The notes: generated from the letters alone by a model not told the origin. Counted from the stretch's first letter, positions 34,973-48,029 are shown. The stretch: DNA of 64,000 nucleotides from Hermatobates lingyangjiaoensis (GCA_026182355.1 JAPFBL010000068.1:11445001-11509000); one strand, 5' to 3'. Made by a program: numbers and translations.

Positions 34973-36270
34973 TTGTAAGAAGAGAGAGACAGAGTGAGAC
35001 ATAAAAAGATAGAATAAAATACATTATGAATTATATCAGTTTTCCAGGTTCCATAAACGCTTATATACGGACTAAATATAGTAGTTCATAGTTCTTCAGG
35101 AAAACGAAAATAAGTTGTATTTTAAATCTATAAAAATGTATTAAATATATCCGAAATGTTATATTAAACTCACTTAACGTTAATTAAACTTAAACGTATG
35201 ATTTAAACCGAAAAAATGACATTTCATAGATATATTTTATTTTCTTCTGTTATATATACATACTATATTCTATTATATATCGCAATAGTTGTGAGTAATG
35301 TTGAATTATTAATGTAAATTCTTATTATTTTATTAGAATTGTTATTTTGAAAATTCTATATGGGTAAGTATTTTCAAATTATATTATGTTTGTATTTCTT
35401 TACAAATAGAAACTAAGACGATGAATGCCTTGAATTCATGAGCAAGGCGTTTTCTGATCGAATATCTAGGTTCGATTGAATAGCTTCATTACAGTGATGA
35501 AGAGTTAATAAAAGTAGAAATAGGTAGTTACATTGTATAATTGTTAGGATGTACACGGGGACTAATTCAGTTAGGTGTTCGTAATTGAGAACAAGGTGCC
35601 AATTACAAACAGGTGGTGTGGGGCTTCTTATTAGTGCACTCTTGTTATGCTGCTCACTATTACGGAGCAAAACGCTCCCGACCAGTCTTTTCCTCATCAT
35701 AATCTATTACCACGGATTGTAGTTTCAAAAATAAATCTATTTTATCTTCAATCTAACTAATTCAATATCTCTTTTACAAATATCTATTTTTTTACGCTTC
35801 TGACAACAGTCAGTGCTTATATGGTCTATGTTTTAGAATTTCAAGTGAGAATTGAAAAACCTTATGTATAGTATCTCTCAAAAATTTCTTAAATATCTTA
35901 AATGACCAGGCGTTGGTTTCAGTTGAAATTTTCAAGGTGCAATCATTGCTATGACATGTAAGATGGGTAGTACAATAATCCTTGAAATCGTTAAAACTTT
36001 CCTTGTCTTTCTTCCAGAAATTGTAGTTTCGTAACTTCCTTGTTGCTTGATATCATACGTATGGAAGCAAGTAATTGGAAGGTGACTTGTTGTATTGCAA
36101 AGAGCAAGGTATATAATAGAGCATATATCTACTCCATTGTTATTGGAAAATATTATAAAATTATTAATTTATAATTAATTTTATTTTTGTTATTAATAAT
36201 TATTTTTTGTTATTAATTTTATAAAAATGTTATGAAATAAATTTTAAAAATTTATTTATAAATCGCAAAA
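34971..36270. other. AT-rich non-coding DNA, nothing recognised
   Basis: The 95-codon minus-strand frame at 35413-35700 is the longest here. It shows no recognisable motif. Confidence 0.4.
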
Positions 36271-36279
36271 TGATTCGAT

Positions 36280-36660
36280 CAGGAAAATAATTTTTTTGGC
36301 AAAATAATAATTTTGGACTACATTTGTTATTTTTTTTCTGTTAAAATACCAACTCTATTGTGTTCAAAGTTTGGTGTTATTACGTAGCTGCTAGCAGCAT
36401 TAAGTTCACATGTTTTCAACATTTTTCAATTTCCGAAAAGTCAAGTTTTACAATAAAATGTATAAAATTTGACTAGTGACTGTTTCTGATAGCTTGTAAA
36501 CTGGATAGAAGTCATACCGTTGGACGGATCATAATGAAATTTTGGACGTACGAGCAAATACGACCTTCATAGAAGATGAGCAAAATACTTTGTGGTTGAA
36601 ATTACATGGATGGAAATGGGTATTATGGCATATTTTATGCTTTCATGAAACTTATTTTTT
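36280..36660 (-). repeat. Unclassified dispersed repeat, copy 3 (reverse)
   Basis: Read on the minus strand it contains TTTCATTATGATCCGTCC, AACGGTATG, TACAAGCTATCAG, GTCAAATTTTATACATTTTATTG and a T-rich block. These appear in the same order as the blocks in the copy at 24.9 kb. Diverged; the ends are unclear. Confidence 0.55.
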
Positions 36661-37467
36661 ACACTAAACGGGTGACTACAAAAGAATGAAAATTTGTGAA
36701 AGGTACATTTCGAATGAGTATCCTACAACATTTTTTTTAAGAAATTGTTACTACATCAAAATACAGTATTTGGAAAGTTACTTAGGCTTGTCAAAAAATA
36801 TATTATTAGTTTAGAAACATTTTTTTTAACAAAGTTAGTGTACTTTATCTCAGTCTGACGTTTTATTATCTTCAGATATTTAAAGATAAAGTTATGACTA
36901 AGCAAACGGCTATGGTTGATATAACTCTTCATTCCGGAAAGTTTCAAAATTTGGAAAAAGCTTCAAAGAAACATATTGCTGTAAGTTGCATCAACTGATG
37001 TGCCGTAAATCATCAAACTATTATGAACTGACTTTCACCATAATGAACGCTAACAAGTCAAAGGACAGACCACTTCTCGCAGACTCAAATCTTCACAAAG
37101 TAAAGAAACAGTACCAGCAACATCTCATTTTAACAAACTCATAAATAACTACAATCACAACATCATATTCACTAGACTTGTTTTATTACTCTCTAAGGTA
37201 CTCTATTTGTTACATGAGATATAGCCATGGAACAAATATTCAAGGTCTTCGTTTGATTTTAAAACCTTAAATAAAGTGAGATAATATATTTCGTAACAGG
37301 ATTACATTGTATCAAATGTGGTTGAACTGATTTAGAGGTGACGAAATCAAAAACTTGTGTAAAGGACCTTGAAGTATGACTTCCATTTCTTTTAAATGTC
37401 GAGTTTTCCTAACTTATAATGACGTATTTCTTCTTTGACATATACACATTAATGTGTAATGGAATGC

Positions 37468-37470
<3 letters not shown>
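36661..37470. other. AT-rich non-coding DNA, nothing recognised
   Basis: No gene or repeat seen. Confidence 0.4.
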
Positions 37471-37503
<33 letters not shown>

Positions 37504-37527
37504 TTCTCTCTCTCTCTCTTTCTTTCC

Positions 37528-37587
<60 letters not shown>

Positions 37588-37598
37588 ATTCACATACA

Positions 37599-37631
<33 letters not shown>
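37471..37631. repeat. Compound microsatellite (CT)n then (CA)n(TA)n
   Basis: A CT tract of about 110 bp with TTTC/CCT interruptions (37471-37584), a short spacer, then CA and TA runs (37599-37631). Open frames on both strands across it are artefacts. Confidence 0.95.
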
Positions 37632-37850
37632 GTTCAATATAGAAAAAGAAACATAGATAAATCAAAACAAGACACTTACAGTCTCTAATTTTTGGTTTGA
37701 ACCGTCTTCAGGAGAGATAAGAGAGGGAAACCAAGCGCACTGGCCCAGAGATGGTTGGAGACCCTCTCTAGGTTTCTTTTTCAATATTGAACAATATTTG
37801 TCCGTTTTGGATTGTATTTCCAACGAAAATATATATATTTATATATTTAT
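37632..37850. mobile_element. PLE-like end family C, palindromic remnant
   Basis: The minus strand of 37681-37717 reads TCTCTCCTGAAGACGG, then TTCAAACC, AAAAATTAGAGAC. This is a hammerhead-like layout (core CTGAAGA, stem II GGTT/AACC, self-complementary AATT, TCTC/GAGA as stem I) matching the element at 47.8 kb. The outer sequence 37632-37655 (TTCAATATAGAAAAAGAAAC) is roughly complementary to 37768-37790. To the right, GTCCGTTTTGGATTGTATTTCC (37800-37821) in plus orientation resembles the outer tail at 48.0 kb. Confidence 0.55.
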
Positions 37851-37853
37851 AAC

Positions 37854-38130
37854 AAGATTTCACATAAACACGTGAAATAACAATGAATGATCAAACCAAA
37901 ATAAGAAAAAGGGAAAAAAATCTGATGAAAACCGCTTGTTACGTTTGAAAAATCTTCGTCTTTTTTCCCATTTCATATTGTGGTTTGATCAATGATACAT
38001 ATATATAGTCAGTTGGGTTTTTGACTCTGACGAAGACCGCTTCTTACGGTTGAAAGATCTTAGTCTTGTTTTCACATTTCATATTGTGGTTTGATCATTG
38101 ATTGTTATTTCACGTGTTTATGTGAAATTA
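37854..38130. mobile_element. Cluster of hammerhead-bearing short units, one inverted and two tandem
   Basis: Left: minus-strand tail fragment 37854-37920, with its stem-loop TTTCAC/GTGAAA. Middle: plus-strand unit from 37921 (TCTGATGAAAACCGC...) that stops at GATCAATGATA. Right: a plus-strand unit beginning AGTCAGTTGGG at about 38007, exactly the sequence at the centre of the 48.1-kb palindrome, and running through the long-form tail to 38130. Hammerhead-like cores lie at 37921-37960 (CTGATGA) and 38023-38065 (CTGACGA). Middle and right units end at the short and long stop points seen elsewhere. Confidence 0.8.
38023..38065 (+). ncRNA. Hammerhead-ribozyme-like motif, short-unit family
   Basis: Same layout as 31929-31971: stem I GACT/AGTC, core CTGACGA, stem II GACCG/CGGTT, GAA, palindromic AGATCT. 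One difference from the other copies lies in the stem II loop (CTTCTTA for CTTGTTA). Confidence 0.6.
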
Positions 38131-38136
38131 TATATA

Positions 38137-38174
<38 letters not shown>
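38131..38174. repeat. (TA)n microsatellite
   Basis: TA run abutting the 3' end of a short unit on one side and another PLE-like end on the other. Confidence 0.95.
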
Positions 38175-38175
<1 letters not shown>

Positions 38176-38176
<1 letters not shown>

Positions 38177-38260
38177 CAAGAATAGAACACGTAGAAACAA
38201 AGCACACTCACTACAATATTTCGACCTTGTCATCATCAGAAGAAGTTAAGAAGAAGAAGG
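38176..38260 (-). mobile_element. PLE-like end family D remnant
   Basis: The minus strand reads CTTCTTCTGATGATGACAAG then GTCGAAATATTG and TAGTGAGTGTG. CTGATGA, GAC/GTC and GAAATAT resemble the ends at 18.9 and 50.1 kb. It abuts the (TA)n run. Stem I pairing is weak. Confidence 0.5.
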
Positions 38261-41200
38261 AGAAGGTGGGTTCTCCTCGGCTGGTAAACAGCATAGTTGT
38301 CAGCTGTTTGAGATAAGTAACATGTTTTCAATATTAATACTTGAACTTAAAATCAACGTCTAAACTAACATAAACAATTTAGAGATTGAATTCTTTCGAC
38401 CATGAAACTTTCTTTTTGGCCACATAATCGGTAGCAATAATCTTATTCATTGTTGATATTTTCCTATTTGTGTCTCCAGTGCAGAGGCGTTAAACCTTTT
38501 GGTGCTAGGTTTTCACAATATTTGGCTCTCTGTTACTCACTGTACTATCAATATGTTTATGTATCCTCCACATTCTTTCCTTGATCTAATTGTACCTTGA
38601 CATATATCACTTTACACTTAAAATTAAATTAAACTTAAATTAATGGTCAGCAGTATCTAATTTATACATATTTATATTTTTGATATGTTGGCAAGGTTAA
38701 CTAGACCATCAATAATCTTGAAGACCATAGATTTTCCTTGAACCTGTTAATTGTGTTTATGGTGCTATCTGTATAGTTTAAGCGACGGTGAGTTCTTACT
38801 CTTCAGTGATTTTTTGTGCCTCTTCATTAGCTTCACATTATTAATAAGTTTTCTTCATTATGCTGCCATCTTTCTGTTCTCCCTCTTTTCTCTTTATAAG
38901 CTCTCATGAATGGACTGTATTTTATTATATTTTGTGTGTTTTTTGTCACTCCTCCAATCCTTCTAATTCTGTCGAATTATCACCAGTGTCGATGCTATAG
39001 CAATCAAAGTTATTATCATTGATCACAATCCTTGGATTACTATAGATAAATATTGAAGACATTATGCATTAAATACCTCCTCTCTGAGTTTTAAATTAAC
39101 TGAAATGTTTCCTATACTTAGTTCTGAGAACATTGCACCTAGGATAAAGTTCCTGAGAGGAGACTGTCTATTGAAACCTTGGTCCAATTGTGTGCGCCAG
39201 TGTAACTCGATAAAGCTAGCTTTTCAGTTAAATACCATATTATTTTCTTTTTATGTTTTATTTTCTTTATTATTGTTTTGATCTCTCATTGCCTATTTAT
39301 TCATTTTAGTGGTAATTTTTTTTCAAATCTTTTGATAACCTATATGGTAAAAAGTTTATACTATTACCCAGTGTTAAATACATAAATGAAGTAGATAATT
39401 GTGAATAATGTGCATAATAAGTGCCACAATGGCTTAATTCTGAATTTTCCTGTACCTACCAAAAGGTTATCAATAATAATTTAATTCCGAAATATAGACT
39501 ATATATATTTACTTTTTGATAGTAATATTTTGTAAAAGGATTCGGAGTTCTTTTTATTTATGTTATTGTGTCATTATTTATGTCATTCGTAGTTTTTTAA
39601 AATTACAGTTCCACATATGCTAAGGTAGGGTTTGTTTATTTGTGAATGGATGAGAATTTAGTCCTAAGAAATCATTTAGAAGATGTTTGGTCATGGGACA
39701 TCAGGTCCCCTCGTGGTCCAAGGATTTAGATTATACGAAACTCCTCTTAAAGCATTCTCAACGCGAGGTCAATTCTTCTCGAGTTGCTTTGTAACAATCA
39801 TTTCTTTCTTTTCTGCTTTAATATATGACTCAAACTATTTTGATGTAATCTATATTTATGAATATTAATTGTAGTAATTCATGATTAAATTGATCATCAA
39901 TCCTTGAAAGTGCATATTATATATGAGGTAGTTAGAGGGATATTATGTTTCCTTTAACTGATACTTCATTGGTTTACCAAACTTTCCTTGACTCCGCGCT
40001 ACGAAATGACAGAAATATGATGGTCGGATGAAGAAGATATTAATTTGAAATCTTTTCATTGTTAGTGTTATATAATGACTTTGCATGGTTTGCTCAATCA
40101 ACTTGAACGGAGTCGGTTATTAATCAACAGTAAGGACATCCATAGATATAACCTCATAAGTTTATAGATACTGTAATATATTTCTAATTCATATTTTTTA
40201 TTTCCCATTCTTGAATGGTTTCTTTAGCTTTCATAAATTATTTATGTCATACAAATTTGTTCAGATTGTTAGAATGGAACTGATGAGCTTTGAAATGTTT
40301 GTTTGTTGTAGAACATGATTTCCATCCTTTCGTTTGGCCTGTTGAGTGTTTTTAGCTAACAAACACACAAGGAAAGCAGGAATGCAAGTCGTAAATAATG
40401 TGTTAGAAATTGATAAATTTCAGTAGGAACGCCGAGTTATTTAACTCGGTCTTTCCACCAGCTTGATATATGACTGATTCCCGTTTGCTGAAGAAATTTC
40501 TCAAGTGTGTGGCAATTAAGGGGAACACGTTGTCATTAGGCTATTGATAGTGGGGAGTTGTAAATACCACGAAATGGGCAACTCGAAACACAAAGGCGTC
40601 ACTTCTACCACATACAACCTTTATCAATTGTCGACCTAACATTGCCTCTCTGTTTTCTTAACATGCCATTCAGAATGGGCTCATGTCCAATCGTACTCAA
40701 GAAAAATTTTCTTGCTCAAAGTCATTTTCTACCGTGAGGCTAAAGGCTGAACCCGTCTTCATTAGTGCATATTCTTCATAATTATTAAAATCCAACAATG
40801 TAATAGGTTTATAATTTTTAAATTTAATAATTTGATCTATTTAATACCCCAAAGTTTGGTTCGACTTGCAGACTAATAATTAAGATAGATCGTTATTACA
40901 TTGCAATAAAAGATTTCTAGGTCAATTGTTATTATATTCGTTCAGTAGAGTCTCACTTAAACTAATTATGTGATATATTTGCTAGCAGAATCTAAGAGTT
41001 ATTGAAAATTACAAAATGGCTTAACGTTGGTCATTTCAGGAGGAGGAAGTAGAATAAAGGTGACGCAAGCTTGTGTCGTTACCTGCACAATACTTCCATT
41101 AACCCATTTATTATTGAGATGAACTACCCTGCCCTGGACAATGTCCCTCAAAGTATTGCCAACTTTCCCGTATCGAATTTCCTATATCGCCAACCTTCAA

Positions 41201-41494
41201 TAACACCTCTATTGTCACGTCATGCGACACATTCAACTTTTCTACTTTCCCAACTCGACTATGAATATTTCACTAAAGTATGTTTTTTTACAATATCTTC
41301 AAATACCATATTTAATTACAGTGTGCGGCATATATTATGATTATGATTAATAGTAAAATAAATTCTATAATTTGAAGAGTTTCCGTGACCAAGAATAATA
41401 CATGCTTGAAAATTTGACTACATTTTTCTTTTGGTTGTATTAATTTTACCTAACATTACTTGTTAAAATTTATTAATAATAGGCTAGTATGTTA
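38261..41494. other. AT-rich non-coding DNA, nothing recognised
   Basis: About 3.2 kb without recognisable coding or repeat structure. The 89-codon plus frame at 41071-41340 has no recognisable motif. Confidence 0.4.
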
Positions 41495-42056
41495 TTGACT
41501 ATAACTAACCAACTATATTGACTATAACTAACCAACTATATTGACTATAACTAACCAACTATATTGACTATAACTAACCAACTATATTGACTATAACTAA
41601 CCAACTATATTGACTATAACTAACCAACTATATTGACTATAACTAACCAACTATATTGACTATAACTAACCAACTATATTGACTATAACTAACCAACTAT
41701 ATTGACTATAACTAACCAACTATATTGACTATAACTAACCAACTATATTGACTATAACTAACCAACTATATTGACTATAACTAACCAATTATATTGACTA
41801 TAACTAACCAACTATATTGACTATAACTAATCAACTATATTGACTATAACTAACCAACTATATTGACTATAACTAACCAACTATATTGACTATAACTAAC
41901 CAACTATAATGACTATAACTAACCAACCATATTGACTATAACTAACCAACTATATTGACTATAACTAACCAACTATATTGACTATAACTAACCAACTATA
42001 TTGACTAGAACTAACCAACTATATTGACTATAACTAACCAACCATAATGACTATAA
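41495..42056. repeat. 23-bp minisatellite, about 24 units
   Basis: Tandem array of TTGACTATAACTAACCAACTATA (given here as TTGACTATAACTAACC plus AACTATA). Most units are identical; a few carry single changes (CAATTATA, TAATCAA, ACTATAATG, GACTAGAAC, CCATAATG), and changes are commoner toward the right end. The whole 23-bp unit repeats directly without spacers, so this is not CRISPR-like. Confidence 0.97.
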
Positions 42057-42955
42057 TTTCCTAGCTTTGGTCTCAAGAAAAACTTTTAAATTAAATCTAA
42101 ATAATTTTGAATGGTCTAATTTTAAATAATGTTTTAGTTCAAATCCATATTCAATAAAATAGTACATAAACACAAATTGTCAAATAATATTAACCAAATA
42201 TTTATTATAATTATAAATTATATAAAATTGATAAAACATTTTCTAAATTATTATAGGAAGAATAATAAATGGTCAACAGTTGTGAGCAGCAACTACAATT
42301 TATAAAAGTACCTACTACTAATCATTTAATTGCTAATCGTTTTTTAATTGTGGTCATTGTGCAAGGATTATCTGTTAATTGTAATTCAAAGTTGAATTAC
42401 TTGAAATTAATTCAAAAGTTGTTTTGTTTGCAGTCAATTCTCAGCTTTTACGAATGGCATTCAGTTCAGAAGTTCCCTCCAAATGGTAATTTGAAACGGA
42501 TATATATGAAGCAGAGATGTTTGACTTTTATTGACAAAAAAAATTAAGAGTAAAGTCATTCAATTTTAACAACATAGATTAAATTCAAAATGTATTGATT
42601 ACTTAAAGAAAAAAATAGTGCAGTATTAAGATTGAAAGCTGAACAGTATAAAGTCAACCTTGAAAATTTATAAAAGACATGTTATGAAAATTATGAAAGA
42701 TAATAAGGGAAGTGTGACAGCCACGTCCACAGTATTTATTCCACTGAGAGGATTAGAGACTGAGGAGAGACGTAAGAAAAAATACATTTTAGATTGGGAG
42801 GTTTTGGTGTCTAATAGAATTGCGAGGGGGGGGGGGGGGTTGTATTACAGATAGAAGACTTAGAGCAGAATTACAGAGAGTAGGAAAAACACTTCATAAT
42901 GGTACCAAGCTATGGAATGAGACAAATATTGGAATGCAAAATATACATACATTTT
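42057..42955. other. AT-rich non-coding DNA
   Basis: Includes a run of G residues at about 42826-42838. The 92-codon plus frame at 42269-42547 shows no recognisable motif. Nothing else seen. Confidence 0.4.
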
Positions 42956-43760
42956 ATTCATATTACAAGAATTGAAAATATACGCGAAATAAAAATCAAA
43001 CCACAGAAAGAAATTTAAAAATAAGACTTAGAACTTTCAACTAAAACAACTGTTCCTCGGGTGTATTGGATGTGATGAGTTGTGTCTTCATCTGTAAGCA
43101 GTTACTATTGGCATAGGTAGTAAATAGATCAACAAAATCCTGATGGAAGTTGAAGGTTGGATCAGAGGGAAGAGGCTGATAAAATATGGAATCCTGCAAT
43201 TGAGCCTAAGAAGTAGCAGATAAAACATCGCTGTCCAAGGGCATAACTATGGATCCCTTGCCAACAGGCAAGATGAGAAGATGGCAATTTTTTATGAAGT
43301 TCTTGAAGGACTTTCGCTCAGATTAAGAAGGTCATCGGCCGGATTAAGAGATTTCAGGAATGATAGGTTCGAAATTTCGTGAAGGAAGAGAGAAATAAAT
43401 TGTTCAAAGGGGTGTGATGCTGGAAGAAGTGGAGGTCATGACTGGATAGTGGCTTATATTTTTGGGGGAAGTGGTGCGAAAGAATAGTTGAGAATCAGCA
43501 CAGGATTTTTAAAGATGTTGCAAACGAAGGGACCTACAAAACATCTGAACATCCTATAGTAGTTTAAGGGGTGGACTTTGGAAAGGAGGTATCTTTCATC
43601 AGAGGTGACAGAGAGGGACGACCCCCTAGAACAGCACTTCAGTTTAAAGCATCTAAGTGTGAAGGTTGAGAAGACAATCTACTAATTACCTTACAGTTCT
43701 TAAATTCACCATTGGAATAATGTGTAAAGGAATGCAACATTACCAGGTGTTAACCTTGAA
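42956..43760 (-). pseudogene. PLE reverse transcriptase N-terminal fragment joined to a hammerhead-type end
   Basis: On the minus strand one frame across about 43325-43062 reads KNCHLLILPVGKGSIVMPLD, a stop, then DSIFYQPLPSDPTFNFHQ. This aligns with the start of the PLE RT (TKADKSGAIVLMD... then STTYEALNSNPTEK). After it, with the rest of the RT and the GIY-YIG domain missing, come a decayed short-unit hammerhead region (43061-43025; GTTGAAAGTTCT then AAGTC) and tail (TGTGGTTTGAT). Sequence upstream to about 43760 may be more of the N-terminal region but is too decayed to assign. Confidence 0.6.
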
Positions 43761-44134
43761 CAAAGAAATTTATAAAAACATGATCAGTAAGAGCAGCTGC
43801 TTCACTGAAGGGTGAATGTCGGATTTATATGAATGACAAACGCCGGTTTTATACATTTCAAGTTTTTTGAGATTTAGAGACCTTGATGACTTCGCAGAAA
43901 AAATGTTATGAATAAAAGCAGTTAAAAATAACAATTGTAATCGATCATGTGCTTTCAGATTTCCATTAAATCATTTTTTTTCAAATATTTCCATCTACAT
44001 ATTTGGATATCAATATTAATTTCTTCCATCACTTATTTTGGAGAGATTTATAGTAGTAACGACGTACAAAGTCTACCATGTAGAATACATTAAAACGTAA
44101 TCAATGATACCATTTTGGTTTATTGTGTACAAAG
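43761..44134. other. AT-rich non-coding DNA
   Basis: Nothing recognised. Confidence 0.35.
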
Positions 44135-44353
44135 CGAACCAGGATAGTCTAGTGAATGCCGTGCACGTCTCTGAACTGGTAGATCCGGGGTTCGATACTA
44201 CTCCGACCCTTTGGGATGACTACGAATTATGACTCCAAATTTATAATTTTTAGTTAATATTTCTTATCACAAAGGACCAATCTTTGGTTTAAGTGTGTTC
44301 TCTTTAAGTGTGTTCATAAAACGACCTCTGTAACCTACCTAACCTAATTTATA
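44135..44353 (+). mobile_element. tRNA-derived SINE, internally deleted copy
   Basis: The head keeps the sequence around the A box (GATAGTCTAGTGAATGCCG, degraded) and a good B box (GGGTTCGATAC, 44188-44198). The central body is missing or replaced. The 3' part keeps CACAAAGGACCAATC, then TTTAAGTGTGTTC and the tail AACCTACCTAACCTAA. The tail again consists of AACCT units. Confidence 0.7.
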
Positions 44354-47300
44354 TAAAGGCTGTAAGGTCTGATATAATTTGACAAAAAAGGACGTTGCAG
44401 CAAAACTTAACCAAGTAAATGAAGCTCTCTCATTCAAATTAGATGCCACTTACCCATTTCCATAGTACGAATAAACATACAGACAGGCATGAAGATCATA
44501 GGATGCTTTTTTTATAAATATAGATTTTTGTTTTTTAGAATTCTTTAAGCAGTATGTAAAAAAATATTTTTAAAAATTTCTAGGTCCAAAAACGCAACTT
44601 TTATAAAATTAGACCGTTGTACCCACCGATTAGGTCTCCATTAAATATCTTATAATTACTATTACCATGTGTATCAAATATTACTGTAAAAAACAATAAC
44701 AATTAGAATAGTGAGATAAAATAGTTAAATTGGCCATCGTATTGTTTTTTGTTTTGTATGTTTTTATCGTTAGGTATCAGTTAAGGAAACTCGGGTAAAG
44801 TGTTTATGTAGAAAGGAAAAGATAGATGAAAAGAAACTATAGAGGATCATGAATGAAAAACTACCATTTTTGGTAATTCTCTATTTCTAAAGATTCCAAC
44901 CCAAAGGTCTACTGCGAGTAATAACTTGAAGTCGTCTGTTTGTAACAAACTGGACCCAGTATATTCTAGGTCGGAGACCTTTGAATGATTTGAATGGTTA
45001 TAACTGTCTAGAGAAACAGCAAGTAGAAGAAGACGATTCTCAACGCAGCCTACCTTTAGAGCAACCTTAGTACGAGTATGATGGAATATCCACATTCAAT
45101 GGCGGACAGATAACTCGACTTGCTTTATGTTCTGAGATACAACGTAAAGGAACTGCTTTCAATATAAAGTTTCGTTTATAAAATAGTAATGAAAAAAAAA
45201 TAGTGTCCATTTTGCTATGCATATTAAAAAAATTTTTCCAACTTTTATGCACCTGTGTTCAGATTGTCCCAATAATAATATAAAGTAAAAGTGAATGTTC
45301 TATTAGATATTCAGTTAATATGTGTCAATAATTGTGTAAGACTTGCGATTCGTAATTACACAAATTAATTGAAATAAAATAATTTATATTCTCTTAACAT
45401 TTTTTAAATTTTAATTAAAATAATAATTATATCCTATTTTATACAGCAATAAATTAGCATTTACAACAAGCTATTTTTAAAGTGATGCTATATTTAGCAC
45501 TTTCAGCAGCTATGGCGTGGATTACTGTATGTGTTTCGTTGCACTGAAAACAATTTAGAAGACTATTCTTGGAAGTACTTGTTGAAAGAAGTAATCAGTT
45601 TTCTTGAGTAGGGAAAGTGATTGGAAGTCGTGAAGGAGATATCGTGTTCCAATAGTGGGAGCCTTTCTATAATACTGCACATATAAATCTGAGGAAGTGG
45701 GATGTGCGATAAGACACTAAGATAACAACTAGAGAGGAGAAGGATTAAATGATCTTCAAAGGGAAAGGGTGCCTCAGGCCAACAGCAGACATGGACGCTA
45801 AAGTAGCAATTCACACTCTTCAGGCGGCCACTCTACACAAGTTTCTGAAGAAGTGAACAAGCTAGCATAGCAGTATAAGTAATCAGTTTACTTCTAACAG
45901 CTCTTAGAAAATTATCCCAACCTTTATGGTATATATATATATATAAAGTACCGTTACGTTTGATATCAGAACTTTGTCATCAGTTATCCAGAAAGAGAAA
46001 AAAACATGAGATAAAAAGGGGACGAGATAGTGATAATAGCCAAAATAATGATAATAGTATTGAATAATAAGAATAACTAGCTGAACTGGTAAACTTCCTA
46101 CCTTAGCACAATCAGCGAATGTCATGTTAACTTTAGCTAAAATTATTTTGGTATTTAATGATTAAAATAATAGCTATCCTGAAAAACGCTGTACTGCCCT
46201 GCCTGTAGTGAAATAAAAAATGTGGAGTGACCTACATTGAACTTTATTATAAGTAAACACAATATCAAACTCGTCAACAACCAATTAATGTTTTGTTTGA
46301 TTAGAGAAACACTTTTTTCCACAACCATCCAGAACACCATAGAATCCATCAGACAATTTATATTTGATTAGAGTTAACTTTTACATTTAACAACTTTATT
46401 CCTGTAACATATATTAAATTAGAAGAATTCATATTTTTAAAATAATTTTATTTCAGTATTGCTAACTGATCGGTACATTGGCCCCACTCGATCTTACTTG
46501 GGTAACATCAGTCACACTGGGGTGAGTGATAAAGATTAAGGCTTTCAGCTAATCTGCCGAAAGGAGTTTAATATCCATTTCTTATAAAGCTCCTAAGAGC
46601 TTTTCTTGAAACTGAAATTGAGAGGGTTTGCAGGCATAGCAATAGGAAGCTTGCTGACCGAGGTAAGGCACGTAGCAATTTATGCAAAAATTCAACTTAG
46701 TATAATAGAAGTTAAACCGACATAAAAATCTTTTAGGAAGTAAATCGTTTAGAAAGTATTAACAAGAATAGGGCAGAAATGATGTTTAAAAAGACAAGTC
46801 AGGTCTAGGGTTAATAACAGGAGAAGTTTGACAGCTACGATGACCACATAAACTCTAATCTTCTTAACACAATTAGGAGGCTTGAGAGAGATATTGGAAA
46901 AAGAGAGATGTTATTCAGTTGTATTTTAGTGAAAAAATGACGGTAACTCATAAAACATAGACAAAGTGGAAAAAGGAAGAAGATAGTAGAAAAAACCTTA
47001 ACAGTGGGAATAGACGTACGGGAAAAAAGTTCTAACAAAAGAAAGAATCAATTCTATCACTCCTGGGGTTACACCAGTGAGGTATCTGAGCAGGCGAACT
47101 ACAACTTTTAATAAATGAGGAGGGAAGTCCACATTATACAAATTTGTTCTTTAAAAATATAGGTGGTACTTGATTGCCACCACAAATAAACACACATATA
47201 CGTGTATCTATAATTTACGGTAAAATCATCTTCAGAAGAAAAAGATTGCTTTTTCAAGAATAAATCGTATATATATTATTTCTTGTAAATGTTGATAGTA

Positions 47301-47757
47301 GTTCTTCTTGTGGTGGAAAGAAACTACATATTGAAACAGTATGTATACAAAAACATGAAAGCACGTATCAATATACAATAGAGATATACAATAATATCTC
47401 TAAACAATACAATAAGTATCAATATACAATAATAGTCAAATTTGAAGGTATTTTGATCAACAAAAAGTCAAGTAAAACCAGGCCAGTTAGTGACTGTGAC
47501 CTACCAACCACGTAGTAAAAGGCAACTTTAATTCTCCTAACTGATTCTACTATGCCTACAAAGAAGAAGAAAACACTTAGAGTATCATTGTCGTACAGAA
47601 GATGGCTCTAAGTAAGAGTCAAAACCTTTTGACGGTTAGAGGTATGTTGTTTAGTTTGGATTCAACAGCAAAAACTGAATTCTAAAAACATAAAGAAACC
47701 CACAAAGAAGTAAGTGTCCGCAAATTTTGGTTATGTATTTAATAATATATATATGTA
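44354..47757. other. AT-rich non-coding DNA with one PLE-like end
   Basis: At 45935-45995 the minus strand has GGATAACTGATGACAAAG, then TTCTGATATC and AAACGTAACGG next to a (TA)n run. It looks like another PLE-like end with the CTGATGA core and a palindromic ACGT, but the GAAA is changed. The rest of the region contains only short, AT-biased open frames. Confidence 0.4.
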
Positions 47758-48029
47758 TTGTAGACAGGAAAACGATCCAAAAGGTCAACAAATGTTTCAC
47801 GGTAAATCACAAACACAGAACGAAGGAACAAACACACTTACTGTCTCTAATTTTCGTTTGGTCTCCAACCGCCTCTTCACAAGACGCGCTTGCGCTTGGT
47901 CTCCCTATCTCAACCCTCCTGATGTCGGTTCAACCGAAAATTAGAGACAGTAAGTGTGTTTGTTCCTTAGTTCTGTGTTTGTGATTCATTATGAAACGTT
48001 TGTTGTTCTTTTGGATCGTTTTCCTGTTT

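Noticed and set aside
37414..37688. Arg/Glu- and Ser/Leu-repeat proteins on both strands
   Set aside because: Translations of a (CT)n microsatellite.
41495..42056. CRISPR array
   Set aside because: The whole 23-bp unit repeats without unique spacers, and the window is animal nuclear DNA.
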